Positions 9,101 to 20,300 of a stretch of 64,000 bases of DNA are shown piece after piece (within the stretch, counting starts at the first letter, position 1; each line of letters begins with the position of its first letter). The DNA lies in NCBI GenBank assembly GCA_951802425.1, contig OX637803.1, forward strand, positions 1,798,001-1,862,000, in the 5' to 3' direction. Under the pieces are notes generated by a model that was not told where the DNA came from, ran no database searches, and saw only the letters and a list, made by a program, of their open reading frames with translations. Origin of the DNA: Clavaria fumosa (taxonomy: Eukaryota; Basidiomycota; Agaricomycetes; Agaricales; Clavariaceae). Made by a program: the position numbers and the translations under genes.

Positions 9101-10833
9101 ACACTCAAGGGCCATTCTGATCCTATCACATCAGTGTCATTCTCTCCAGATGGCACAAGGATAGTCTCAGGGTCTGGAGACAAGACTGTGAGACTGTGGG
9201 ATGCAGTCACTGGTGCTCATTTACAAACACTCAAGGGCCATTCTGATGTTATCAGATCAGTGTCATTCTCTCCAGATGGCACTAGGATAGTCTCAGGGTC
9301 TGAGGACAAGACTGTGAGACTGTGGGATGCAGTCACTGGTGCTCATTTACAAACACTCAAGGGCCATTCCTATTCTATCAGATCAGTGTCATTCTCTCCA
9401 GATGGCACAAGGATAGTCTCAGGGTCTGATGACAGGGCTGTGAGACTGTGGGATGCAATCACTGGTGGTCATTTACAAACACTCAAGGGCCATTCTGATT
9501 GGGTCAGATCAGTGTCATTCTCTCCAGATGGCACAAGGATAGTCTCAGGGTCCAGGGACCAGACTGTGAGACTGTGGGATGCAGTCACTGGTGCTCATTT
9601 ACAAACACTCAAGGGCCATTCCTATTCTATCAATTCTCTCCAGATGGCACAAGGATAGTCTCAGGGTCTGAGGACAAGACTGTGAGACTGTGGGATGCAG
9701 TCACTGGTGCTCATTTACAAACACTCAAGGGCCATTCTGATTGGGTCACATCAGTGTCATTCTCTCCAGATGGCACAAGGATAGTCTCAGGGTCTGATGA
9801 CAAGACTGTGAGACTGTGGGATGCAGTCACTGGTGCTCATTTACAAACACTCAAGGGCCATTCTGATGTTATCAGATCAGTGTCATTCTCTCCAGATGGC
9901 ACAAGGATAGTCTCAGGGTCTGATGATGAGACTGTGAGACTGTGGGATGCAGTCACTGGTGCTCATTTACAAACACTCAAGGGCCATTCTGATTGGGTCA
10001 AATCAGTGTCATTCTCTCCAGATGGCACAAGGATAGTCTCAGGGTCTGATGACAAGACTGTGAGACTGTGGGATGCAGTCACTGGTGCTCATTTACAAAC
10101 ACTCAAGGGCCATTCATCTTGGGTCACATCAGTGTCATTCTCTCCAGATGGCACAAGGATAGTCTCAGGGTCTGATGACAAGACTGTGAGACTGTGGGAT
10201 GCAGTCACTGGTGCTCGTTTACAAACACTCAAGGGCCATTCTGATTGGGTCAAATCAGTGTCATTCTCTCCAGATGGCACAAGGATAGTCTCAGGGTCTG
10301 AGGACAAGACTGTGAGACTGTGGGATGCAGTCACTGGTGCTCATTTACAAACACTCAAGGGCCATTCTGATCCTATCACATCAGTGTCATTCTCTCCAGA
10401 TGGCACAAGGATAGTCTCAGGGTCTGATGACATGACTGTGAGACTGTGGGATGCAGTCACTGGTGCTCATTTACAAACACTCAAGGGCCATTCTGATTCT
10501 ATCACATCAGTGTCATTCTCTCCAGATGGCACAAGGATAGTCTCAGGGTCCTGGGACCAGACTGTGAGACTGTGGGATGCAGTTACCAGCCAATTTCTGA
10601 GTCTCCATGTTGATGAAAATAATGGACATTCATTGCCACATGTGACAGACAAGGGATGGTTATGCAATCCTTTCAGAAATTGTAGACTCTGCTGGATTCC
10701 TGTTACTTATCGCAAAATCTTAAGCTCTACTGGTGATGCTATTGCAATTGTGACCTATGATCATCAGCTTGTTGTGATCAAATTGTTTCCCCTGTATTCT
10801 TATCTACACACTTGTGCAGCATTGTCTCAATAA
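6176..10833 (+). pseudogene. NWD gene 1: NACHT-WD40 receptor with frameshift in WD array
   Basis: Fungal NOD-like receptor: helical N-terminal domain, NACHT NTPase, WD40 beta-propeller. Exons by eye: 6176..6355, 6419..6558, 6606..6744, 6801..6836, 6895..6969, 7027..7054, 7104..8698 and 8753 onward. All introns are GT-AG, 47-63 nt, with consistent phases. The P-loop is GLAGSGKTT, Walker B is VVVIDALDEC, and FLITSRP follows. Thirteen 42-aa WD repeats begin at 8987. In repeat 6 (near 9632) ten bases present in every other repeat are missing. The frame then hits TAG at 9656-9658, giving a predicted 1032-aa product with five full repeats. The remaining seven repeats and the conserved C-terminal tail stay open in the other frame to 10833. 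It may be dead or a short-propeller allele. An AATAAA overlaps the final TAA. Confidence 0.85.
8987..10600 (+). repeat. Tandem array, 13 x 126 bp WD40 repeats (NWD gene 1)
   Basis: Near-identical 126-bp units, each encoding one 42-aa WD40 blade from HS(D)xx to LQTLKG. Differences concentrate at codons 3-6, 22 and 24 of the unit. Unit 6 is 116 bp because of a 10-bp deletion. The last unit diverges into the conserved SQFLS tail. Confidence 0.93.
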
Positions 10834-11399
10834 ATTTGATTGCCCATGTTTTCCCATGGTTGCAATCTTGTGGTTCACTTACCCTCATTCCTTGTGCCAC
10901 AGCTGCATATGTAGTTGATTTAGCCTTTTGCAAAATGGTTGGCAGAGCTTGAATTCTGATGATACTTCAATAAAAGGTAAAACTATTATTCCTCCCTTGA
11001 TTCTCAGTGGATTTGTTTGGTTGTGGATGAAAAACTCATTTGAGAGACTCAGAATATTCTGGGCAGTCATTGACAAAGTGCTTGAAAACTTTGATACACC
11101 CATATCCCATATCTCATTCAATGTTCAACAGATTTGCATGGTATTATGCCCACTCCACATACTTTAATAGAGGGAATGATATGCCAAAAAGGGCAGAGAG
11201 ATTTGAGTGAGAATTTAAGATGCTTGTCAGCAATACCAGTGAGTCATTGTTATGGATCTGGTACTGGACATAAATAGAAATGGATCACTGGGAGTCAGAA
11301 TGATTCAGACCATTCCTCAATTATATCTAGAGTTCAGCCTACAGTGTGTCCCTGCTCTACCAAAAAGGAGACATGTGAGATTGATCCTGCTACCCGCAA
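10834..11399 (+). other. NWD 3' flank, conserved between units
   Basis: AT-rich segment that follows each NWD gene (also 22735..23296, and 33915..34156 plus 56132..56455). No gene recognised. It contains the sequence CATTGACAAAGTGCTTG near 11081-11093, the unoccupied counterpart of the retrotransposon target in unit 3. Its right end joins the minus-strand NACHT-WD pseudogene. Confidence 0.6.
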
Positions 11400-13365
11400 T
11401 CAAATAACACTCTGTGTTCCATCTTCGTCCCATTTGTGCACAGAGCCGTCCCTCGAGCCGGACAAGAAAGATGTGCCGTCCGGCGCGCTCACAGCAGGAA
11501 GGATGCTGTGGCCAGAATGGCCCTCGTAGCGTGTCACTGGCACGCCAGTCAGCGCGTTGTACACCTCCACGGTCCCATCTTGGTGCCCAGAGACAATGTG
11601 TATGTTGCGCAGCCAAGACACAGAAGCCACGCCTGACAAGGCGGAGATAGTCCGCAAGCCTGCATTCCATTCTTCCTCAATGCCACTCAGCACCGTCACC
11701 CCGCTGGGAAAGCGGTACGTCCCGCAGACCAGCGACTTCCTTGGAGTGGAAGGCAGTACTGAGACATGGAGCTGCACTGGGGAATCACGAATGAACTCGA
11801 AGGCATTCGGGATAAATCGCTCCGCATCGATGAACATGCGAACAAGCCAGTTATTGCTGTGGGCCTGGACCTTCTGCAAAGCAAGCCCCGTATAAGTATT
11901 CACGAACGAGAATCATAAGAGAATACTCACTTCAAGCCACTCCGTCGCTTTGTGCAGCAGAGGGATTGCACAATCCAAGTGACCAAGAAGGCGCAGCGCC
12001 TCTACCCAGAAGATCAGGCCTTCTCGTGCAAAGCGTCGCAGCTCGACCACGAGTGGGTCATCGGGTCTCGTTTCCAAGGTTCGTCGTAAATGTCACGCCC
12101 AAAAAGTGCATGCATACTCCAACGCGCCGCCTTTCTTACGACCGCGCACCTCGTCGGGCTGCGCCCATCAGCATCGGGCGGAAGGTCACAAACATTCTGC
12201 TTCAGCTCCTGGTTCATCAGAAGTAGACATCTGTGTGAGAGCTGGGCATATTGCTGTACGCGATCGACAAAAAAGGCCTTCGTCACTCTCTTCGGCGAGA
12301 TCGGATGATCATGGAATGTTTCGTGACGCGTCTCCACGGGACCGCCCTCGGGACTTTCAGCACTCAGTAGTGGATTTAACACCTTGCCGACTGTGCTCAG
12401 GTTCCGAATGACTGCATCAGGTTCTACAGAAAGTAGATCAAAGTGGGCCTGCGGCGTGAGAGGGTTATACACGAGGACGATGGAAGCAATGACTTCAGCA
12501 GCAACGGGCCGCTCCTTCGGGAAAGAACCTTCAAGTAAGTTGTTGTATAGCTTCTTCAGGCTTCCCGGTCCCGACTCATATTCACTACCTTCCGTCGATT
12601 CACCGCCGCCAAGCCATGTCTTCCGCTCGATGCTGGGCGTCCTCGAGCTGTCACTGTCATCACTCGCCTCGACCATCTCCTTCAACCGCTGCTCGGGCTT
12701 TGATACGTGTAAAGAGAAGATGCGAGAGCACGCAATAGCAGCGAAGATGAACAATCCGGAGCTCTTCAGTGCCAGGGCCTTCACATCGTGTGGATCCGGG
12801 AACTTCGGGTCGGTAAAAGTGCTTTCCTGGGCGAGTGTTCGCAACCTGTGACCGATAAACGTCTCGAGATCCTTTCGCACCTCTTCCGGTGGCTCTGTGA
12901 TCAGATCGAGCACATCGGGAGACAGATTCTCAAATGCAGAGGATAGTTCATTCCTGGTCCGGCTTGTGATCAGGAATTTGATCTGAGGCGGCAAGAGACC
13001 AGCCGCCAGCACCCGGATGAGAGGAGACATCCTCGGCCCTCGAAATTCATCAAGCGCATCGATCACCATAAGAATCGGCTGGTCGATGGCCGCAGATCGG
13101 ATCGGCTGCACGATCAGCCGCCCTAACTGCTGCTGCAACTGTTCCCCCTGGACGACGTCGGTCGTCTTCAGACACAGCAAGACCTCGGCAAACTTCGGCA
13201 GGCGCCCGGCAAGCTGGTACGCGAGGGCGGGGAAGGGATGGTCGAGGCTGCGGACACCTTTGACCTTGCCCCGTCTGCAGAAATACCGCGCGCAAAGGCG
13301 GCCGGTCTTATCTACGGACGGTGTGACGGTCTGGGCAATCATCGACTTCCCGCAGCCGGCCGGTC
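11400..13365 (-). pseudogene. Second-family NACHT-WD gene, copy 1 (truncated, frameshifted)
   Basis: A different NACHT receptor family from the NWD genes: GC-rich, opposite strand, little similarity. From 13365 downward the frame starts inside the P-loop (GPAGCGKSMIAQTV). It continues with CARYFCRRGKV, ILMVIDALDEF (Walker B) and IKFLITSRTR, then LFIFAAIACSRI and a helical region. After CAVVRKA the family-typical LEYACTFWA and ELRRFAREGLIFWVEAL lie in another frame with an in-frame TGA, so the gene is frameshifted around 12100-12150. A GT-AG intron (about 11880-11935) leads to a last exon with only two WD-like repeats (GHQDGTVEVYNALTG and GSRDGSVHKWD) ending at TGA 11400. The N-terminus is replaced by NYN copy C1. 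Copy 2 shares the same frameshift. Confidence 0.8.
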
Positions 13366-14466
13366 CGTGAGTGGTATACGGAGCGATGGCGTGGACCGGC
13401 TGCGACGCAGGCCGGAGTCGTCCTCGATTGCGGAGGCCGCGGCGCGTTGGCTCTGCTTGTATGTGTGATTGCGCGGGGGTGTCCCCGGGGTCGACTTGTA
13501 GGGCATGGCTGAGGGGTTATCGGACGACGAAGAGTCGACATCACGGCCCGCGCTGGCTTCTGCGGGTGCGTCCGCCAGCTGGCCACGCACGGTCGAGCGG
13601 GGGTGTTGTGGATCGTCGACGACGCAGGATGCGCGGCGTCTTGCTCTTCTTCCGGCGGCGCATGCGGCGCGGCTGGACGACGTACCGCCAGGCACTCCCC
13701 ACGCCCACGGTCCCGCTCTGAGCAGGTACGATGGCCGCCGCCGCTGCCGCAGCAGCAGCAGCAGCGGTGGCGTGGGAGGAGGTGGACCGGCCGGTGCGCT
13801 GAATGGCGGACTGGGCGCGCTGCGTTGCGAGGGCGCGCTCGGCGGCGATGAAGTTTAGTGCCTCGTCAAGATAGCCTAGCGACGGCGCCAAGTCGAGCAA
13901 GTCGAGCGAGTCGAGCGAGCCAAACGTCGGGTGTGCAGCGGCGGCATGAGCGTCGGCGTCGGCATCGGCGTCAGGGGGTCCAGACGGCCGGTCGCCAGGG
14001 TCGCCCTCCGTGTCCGAGCCCGAGACGGACGACTCCTCGTCGGACGCGGTGGCGGGTGGGGGACGGGGAGTCAGGTGGGAGGTGCGAGTCGGCGGTGTCG
14101 TGCGACGAGGTGGAGAGGTTCGCCTGGCGGGACCAGAGCGAGTCGCAGGAAGGGGCGTGGCTGAATTTGGTGGACGATGGAGAGAGCGGCTCGGACGTGG
14201 TGTTCACGAGGGGGACGCCGATGGCCCGCGGAGGCTGGAGGTAGTTGAGGGCGCGGAAGACTGATGTCCATGAGCCGAGATCAGGCTGTTCTGCGTGAAG
14301 AAAAGGATAAGCGATGGCGTGCAACAGAAGAAGCGAGCTCACCGTCGGAGGTAGGGTCGCTGATAACAGAATAAGAAGAGAAAGGACTGAGGGGAGTTGG
14401 GGTAGTGGCGGTTGGACTTGGTGGAGTGGGCTTAACCGCTGAACTTGGAGAATGAAGCATAATCAT
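13366..14466 (-). pseudogene. NYN-domain gene, N-terminal fragment (copy C1)
   Basis: First exon 14343..14466 (start MIMLHSPSSAV), intron 14291..14342 (GT-AG, 52 nt), then exon 2 from 14290 with QPDLGSWTSVFRALNYL, a Ser/Asp-rich stretch, GYLDEALNFIAAERALATQ, a poly-Ala tract and RRMRRRKKSK. A frame change follows; QHPRSTVRGQLADAPAE continues in the other frame, as in copies B and C2. It stops abruptly after RIPLT, where the sequence joins the NACHT P-loop of the neighbouring pseudogene at 13366-13369. The nuclease domain is absent. The protein is the low-complexity regulatory half of a fungal NYN protein; function of this half is unknown. Confidence 0.75.
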
Positions 14467-14880
14467 ACAGGTTTGAGATGGATGGCTATTATGAGAGAGG
14501 AATTAAAGGGAAAGATTGACGAGCAAGGAGGGAACGTGTTCGAGGCGTGGACAGCAAGCGAGAACGGTTGGTTGGCAGCAAGAAAAAAAGACATGACCAA
14601 ATTTCCAAAAGTTGTCACACTTTTGAGTCACGTTTCAGAAGAAGGGGGTCACATGTACAGCCACCGATCACAGCCAAATGTCATGCTAACTGCTTCAGTA
14701 TTTCTTCTACGTGGGTGCAATCCAAAAGCGACGAACTGCGAACGAAACGACGAGCGGATAACTTCCGTCGCTCCACCAGCGCATGGGTCAAGAGCGTCTA
14801 TTGGCGCTTATCAGTGGCAAAAACCCTGAGGCTGGGGGCAGCTCCAACAGCAATCGCATTCAGCCTCTAGCGGGCTGCCA
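14467..14880. repeat. Unit-end block, shared with 27562..28010 and partly 58428..58540
   Basis: Non-coding flank upstream of the NYN start codon, duplicated with indels in unit 2 and, shortened, in unit 3. It includes the shared string GCAGCTCCAACAGCAATCGC. No gene or RNA was recognised. Confidence 0.7.
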
Positions 14881-16439
14881 AAGGGTCAATTAGGGTCACA
14901 TCGTGATGCGCTCCCGAAACGGGGAAAGCGGGGGGGTGCACTAGGAGCAGATTGTAGGTTGTTCTTAGGAACAGAATCAAATATCATGCATGTGAAGGAA
15001 ATAGGCATAATCAAGATCCGCTCCAAGTCAGTGACCGCGTCCACCAGTCCATCAAGAGTGCTCGTAGGTAGTGCTTCAACAACAAATGCCTCGACTGGGT
15101 TCCCCTTTTCCTCAGCGCTCAATAGGCAGTGCAGCGGGAGTCCGGGAGCGGTATATCTCGGCTCGGTGGTGCTTGGCATGGACCAAGTCGTGCGGGTGCC
15201 CAGTGCGGGTAAGCCGAAGTATTTGGTGGCGTTGCCTCGCCCAGCGGGGCGTGCAGAGGCGTTGGGAGCATGCCTAGGCTCAGCGCGGCGTGTGAAGGCG
15301 TAGTGGCTGAAGCCGTGAGGCGCGTGAGGGATTGGACTACTGGAAATACATTTAAACACAACCAATACCAAAGTGGCCTGAAGACTCTAGGGATGATGCA
15401 GGCGAAGAAACTACACGACACTGCTTGGGGCCATCGGTTCTTCCTCAATTCTGCTGGAGGACTCGTTGAACTCTTCCAGCTTTCGAGGTGCTAAAACGAT
15501 TTCCACACTACTGTGCCGCAACTGTCTCGGAGACTTTGGCGCAAACACGAGCCCTGAGGCGCGGTTTGTATACGGATTGTTAACTTCCTTATCGGACAAT
15601 TGCCAAAGCCGAATAATGATAGAGGAAAACTGGACGTTGACAGTCAATTATGCACAAAGGTCAAGCATCGAGAGACGTAACACACTACTATGCCCTGTGA
15701 ATGAAAGTTGGATAGCGTCTCAAAACCGCTCTTAAGAATACTTGTGAGAAATGCTTACAATGATGGAGGACATCTGGACAAGAGGGCGTCATTCCACTTG
15801 ACGACAGGGTGGAAAATCCGTAAACTCACAGGGTTTACGAGGAGATATGTAGCGGGCGATAGATATGAGTCCACGATAATTAGCACAATCATAAATATCG
15901 CATATATCGCAGCTGAAGAGAGAGACAGTGAGGATCTTCGAAAAGGCAACGGGAAATAGAAGGTGGACCCGAATCAATCACAACCGACATCACGGTTCCT
16001 GACAATCCTTTATTACCAGCCGCATGTGCTGAAGCCCTTGAGACAAGCCAGATGCGATACGAAATCAAAGCTGCAAGAAAGGCAGGGCTACAACACGAAC
16101 GTAGGAATATCTGAAGCGATTTGCTTACCAGTACAGATCAAGTTCAATGCTAGAGTCGAACTAAAAAGAAGCATATCAACTGAGTATTTTGGGCGACCAA
16201 CGAATTAAACTGACATGAAGAACGACTTTGAACGACGAATTGCGTCGTAAAATCTCTTGGGATTAACTGGAAGTCTGAGCTGAGCTCCCGTCCATAGTGA
16301 CCATGCGGACAGCCCTGTTGATGCAAAGTCAGGGCATGGAGATACTCGGAATACCACGTAAATTACCTATGTTGAGACAGAAGAGCAGCAGGGGCAATAC
16401 TACGATGCGCCAATCGTGTCCATACACGACCCATGTACG
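14881..16439. other. Unit 1-specific 1.6-kb stretch, no recognised gene
   Basis: Absent from units 2 and 3. Several frames of 80-160 codons are open, including a minus-strand frame at 14886..15371 with a plausible protein-like run (VEAFVVEALPTSTLDGLVDAV). No known domain, intron pattern or repeat supports a gene. No terminal inverted repeats or target duplications were found at its ends, so a mobile origin is not demonstrated. Confidence 0.4.
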
Positions 16440-16567
16440 GTACTCCTTGATCCACGCCTTCATCGATCAGTACGTTTTTCCTATCCGTTGCTCCTGCACC
16501 TGTCTGTGGCTGACGAACCACGGCCACCCAAGTTCTAATATTCTGATCAGTTTCCTTAATTACCTGC
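16440..16567 (+). pseudogene. Isolated 128-bp NYN-gene fragment (exon-intron-exon)
   Basis: Nearly identical to 3694-3822 of NYN copy A. It has the end of the exon encoding IHAFID, the whole intron with the GTACGT donor, and the start of the next exon (SNILISFLNYL). Both flanks differ, so it is a small transposed or recombination-derived scrap with no coding capacity. Confidence 0.75.
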
Positions 16568-17286
16568 ATAATCATACAGGTTTGAGAGGAATGGCTCGTG
16601 GGCTGCCAAAGGAGGAAAGGAAATGAGTGCTGTGTCCCCGTGGGCACGAGAGGCCGCTCCATCCTTGTCCGCATGTTGCAAGCTGGGACTTTGCAGCGAC
16701 CATTCAGACCAGGGGCACTGCTAGTGACCTTGAAGTTACCCAGCAGGCTTGGGAATGGCTTGTTCATGTTACGTGTCGTGTGTGGATTCCGACAAGCATC
16801 CCGCCCCCCATAGTGCAGCGTCGTCGGAGTCGGACACGATGTACTCATTTACAGTGTCTACAGTGGGGTTGATAAAGGTCCCGGTGGGGCAATGAGAGGC
16901 GGGAGATGTGTATTTTTGGTGAGAAAGCGATATCTACGACAATGAAGAGACGACAACGAAAAGAAAACGAGGGACAACGAAGAAGGAACGAGAGTGAGAC
17001 GCGCTTTGGATGCCGTGATTGTGAAGTCTGGAAGTGTGGCGAACGACGGGCAACACGACGAGACAAAGCCTGCTGGGTAACTTCATAATGACTAGCAGAT
17101 GACTCCGAATTCACGTCTGCGTCGGAACGATAAGTCAAGAGTGACTTGTGGCGCAACTTTGTTTGGGCCTGTGTGCCGCAACACCGCCTCGGAATAACAC
17201 GCATCAACAGAGCGCACGGTCAATCGTCGTTATCGATAAGCCCCGCGGCGTCCGTCTTGGATTTGCCACTCATCATCGACAAGTCC
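16568..17286 (+). repeat. R-block copy 2
   Basis: Second copy of the upstream block described at 5440..6152. It begins near 16620 after a short junction and ends at the NWD gene 2 promoter. Its purine-rich tract (about 16940-16990) differs in unit number from copy 1. Confidence 0.8.
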
Positions 17287-17292
17287 TATATA
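17287..17292 (+). promoter_or_regulatory. TATATA box before NWD gene 2
   Basis: Same position and context as before the other two NWD genes; the ATG follows at 17310. Confidence 0.45.
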
Positions 17293-17309
17293 GACTCCTG
17301 TATCACAGT

Positions 17310-20300
17310 ATGCGCGACACACTCAGCACTGCCCTAGTAAAGCTGAAGTTATCGTCGGGACCCCGCTCAATCGCCTTCGTCAGTCTCCAGAATGCTCTCA
17401 ACCTGTTCAAAGAGGTCGCAGGCAAGACGGGGGTGCCAGGACTTCAGGAAGGCATCAAGGGCCTCGTCATCCTCCTTGATGCTGTTCAGGTGTGCAATTC
17501 ATCTTCATCTCATTTAACGTACTGTCACACCGCTCACCCATCCCTCACCCAGAAAACCGCACAAAATGACGATGACTTGGTTTCACTGGCCCAACGTGTT
17601 CAGGACTTGGAGGCCATGCTGAAGAGGGTGTCGAATACCAATAATGGTGTTTTGTCAGAGGCCATGGTTGATCGTATCAACTGTCTTTCCGAGTAAGTCA
17701 CCATCCCTGGTGTGTACATTGCTTATCCCGGTTGGAAGATCATGGAAGTCCACGGGTGCCCGGGCTCAACACATGGTTGCTCGGAACTATGCCATACGTG
17801 TCCTCGCCCGTGACCAAAATGCCCTCGAGATTGCAGGCTGCATTTCTGATATCCATTGGTCTATTGAAAGTTTTCTGGTGAGTATGTATGCTGTACCATT
17901 TATACTCCCTAAATGAAGCTGTCTGCATGTCAGGTTGAAAGCACATTAGCAATTGAGTTTGCCCTTGATGTAAGTTTATCAGCAAAAAAATCTGACATAT
18001 TCCTAAAACCTGACTGTTTAAATGACTAGGAACATGTTGGGTTCACAAGAAATGCTATGACTCGAATTGAGGACAAAATTGAGAGAAATCAAGAGGGCAT
18101 TGAAGTTTGTTTCGTTCTGTTGGCATTCCTTGCCCAGTTTCTGACCTAAATCATGTATCAGGAAATCAAGATGAAACTTGATGTTTATGGTAGTAGTTTT
18201 GTCCGGCTGCAGTACTTTACTGATGCTGACTTGTACAGGTGGTTTGAATCCTCCCTATGCAATTATGGCCCATTTCCGTCACAAGGGGAAGCTAGTCCCT
18301 TGTCTCCCTGGAACCCGTGTTGAGGTTCTTGAAGAAGTATTCCGGTGGATTAGTTATACTGAGTGCACCTGGGACCAGGAGTGTGTGCCTGTGTCCTCTC
18401 CGGGCCTCAGTAGACCTGTGGGAAGCCCATGCATATTCTGGATCAATGGTTTAGCTGGAAGTGGGAAGACCACAATTGCATTTACTTGTGCAGAGCATTG
18501 TCAGGAGAAAGGCATCCTGGCTGCAAACTTCTTTTGCTCCAGGGACAATGCTGACTGCAGTAACATCAAACTGGTATTCACTACCATTGCCTATCAGATG
18601 GGGAAATTTTGCCCAGAGTTCAAAGTTCTCCTTTCAAGAATTCTTGGGTCGGACCCAGACATTGTCTACTCTGATGTCTCCTATCAACTGGAAAAGTTGA
18701 TCGTGGAGCCATTGATTGCTGTCAGAAACAAATTCCCTCCAAGTGTGGTGGTGATTGATGCATTGGATGAGTGCAAAGATGACAATGCCACATCAACCAT
18801 TTTGGCATCCTTGTCTCGACACATTGACAAGCTGTTCCCATTGCAATTCCTCATCACCAGTAGACCTATTCATAAAATCACTAGGGGTTTTCAAGATCCT
18901 CATCTCAGCAATGCAACCAGACCTTTGATTCTTCATCAGGTTGACTTGGATATTGTTGAAAGTGATATCCAGAAGTATTTGGAATGGTATCTTGATGAGA
19001 TCAAGGATCAATATGACCTCCCTTCTCCCTGGCCACCTTCTGCAGATATTGAAACCTTGACACATATGTCTTCAGGGCTCTTCATTTTTGCTGCCACTGC
19101 AGTAAGGTTCATTGGGATGGCTGATCCAGGTGATCCCATGGCACAATTGGAGGTACTTTTACAAAAAAACCCTGTTGCTGGCACATCTCCACAGCAGCAT
19201 CTAGATCAGTTGTATTCTCAAGTGCTCAAAAGCACATTTCCAAATATTTCTGACCAACTTGCTGCCAAGTTGCGCTTGTTTCTTGGAGCTGTTGCCCTCC
19301 TCCAGGACCCTCTCCCAATAGATCAATTGGAGGATATGCTTGACCACAAGATAAACCACTATCTTCAGCAATTGCAGTCAATCATGATCATCCCAGCAGA
19401 CAGAGTTGGAGTTATCCAGTTAATCCACCCATCATTTTTTGACTTTATTGTGGACCACAAGAGATGCCAGGAAGTGCAGGCACTGCAGTTCAGAGTCAAC
19501 TCTCAAATGCAACACACCATTCTTGCCAAGAAGTGCTTGACTTTGATGACAAAATTGAAAAAGGATATATGTGGCATAGGAGATCCTACAAAATTCAACC
19601 ATGAAGTGCCAGGTCTCTCAGAAAAAATATCAAAAAATATCTCATGCAGTCTAGAGTATGCATGTAGACATTGGGGATTGCATCTTTGCAGTGGATTGCT
19701 TTCAAGTGACCTATGGCAGCTTTTGAAAGATTTCTGCTTGAAGTATTTGGTGAACTGGATTGAGGTCTGCAGTCTTCTTGGTTACCTGAAAGATGCAGTT
19801 CAGATGTTGGTGGCTGTGCAGAGATGCTTCAAGGTATGTCTATGATTTGAAGCTCTGGGATATGTGAAGCTGACAAGTATTTTGCAGATGAATAACTTTG
19901 GAGATCCAGTTGTCTCAGCACTGCTTTATGACAGTGAAAGAATGATTCAAGAGTTTTTTCCAGCACTTAGTGCATCTGCCTTGCAGGTGTATTTCACTGC
20001 ACTGCCCTTCATGCCAGTAGGCACTGAACTTTACAAGACCCATCATGATAAAATGAATGGAACAGTATTGGTAGAAGGAGCATTGCAAAAACATTGGAGT
20101 GCATGTGTGCAGGTCATGGAGCATTCTGGTTGGGTGTCATCAGTGTCATTCTCTCCAGATGGCACAAGGATAGTCTCAGGGTCATATGACAAGACTGTGA
20201 GAATGTGGGATGCAGTCACTGGTGGTCATTTACAAACACTCAAGGGCCATTCTGATCTTATCACATCAGTGTCATTCTCTCCAGATGGCACAAGGATAGT

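Noticed and set aside
10089..10334. Minus-strand open frames inside the WD arrays
   Set aside because: Complement shadows of the repeat units, repeated once per unit because the repeats are identical.
9499..10833. Separate WD40-only gene downstream of NWD gene 1
   Set aside because: Its first codons are the shifted reading of NWD exon 8, and the paralogues show one continuous gene; it is the back half after a 10-nt deletion.
13505..13858. Plus-strand Ala/Arg/Gly-rich frames over the NYN fragments (also near 26610 and 57490)
   Set aside because: Shadows of GC-rich low-complexity NYN coding sequence on the other strand.
14886..15371. 161-codon minus-strand frame in the unit 1-specific stretch
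   Set aside because: No domain, no paralogue, no intron support; kept only as an unresolved stretch.
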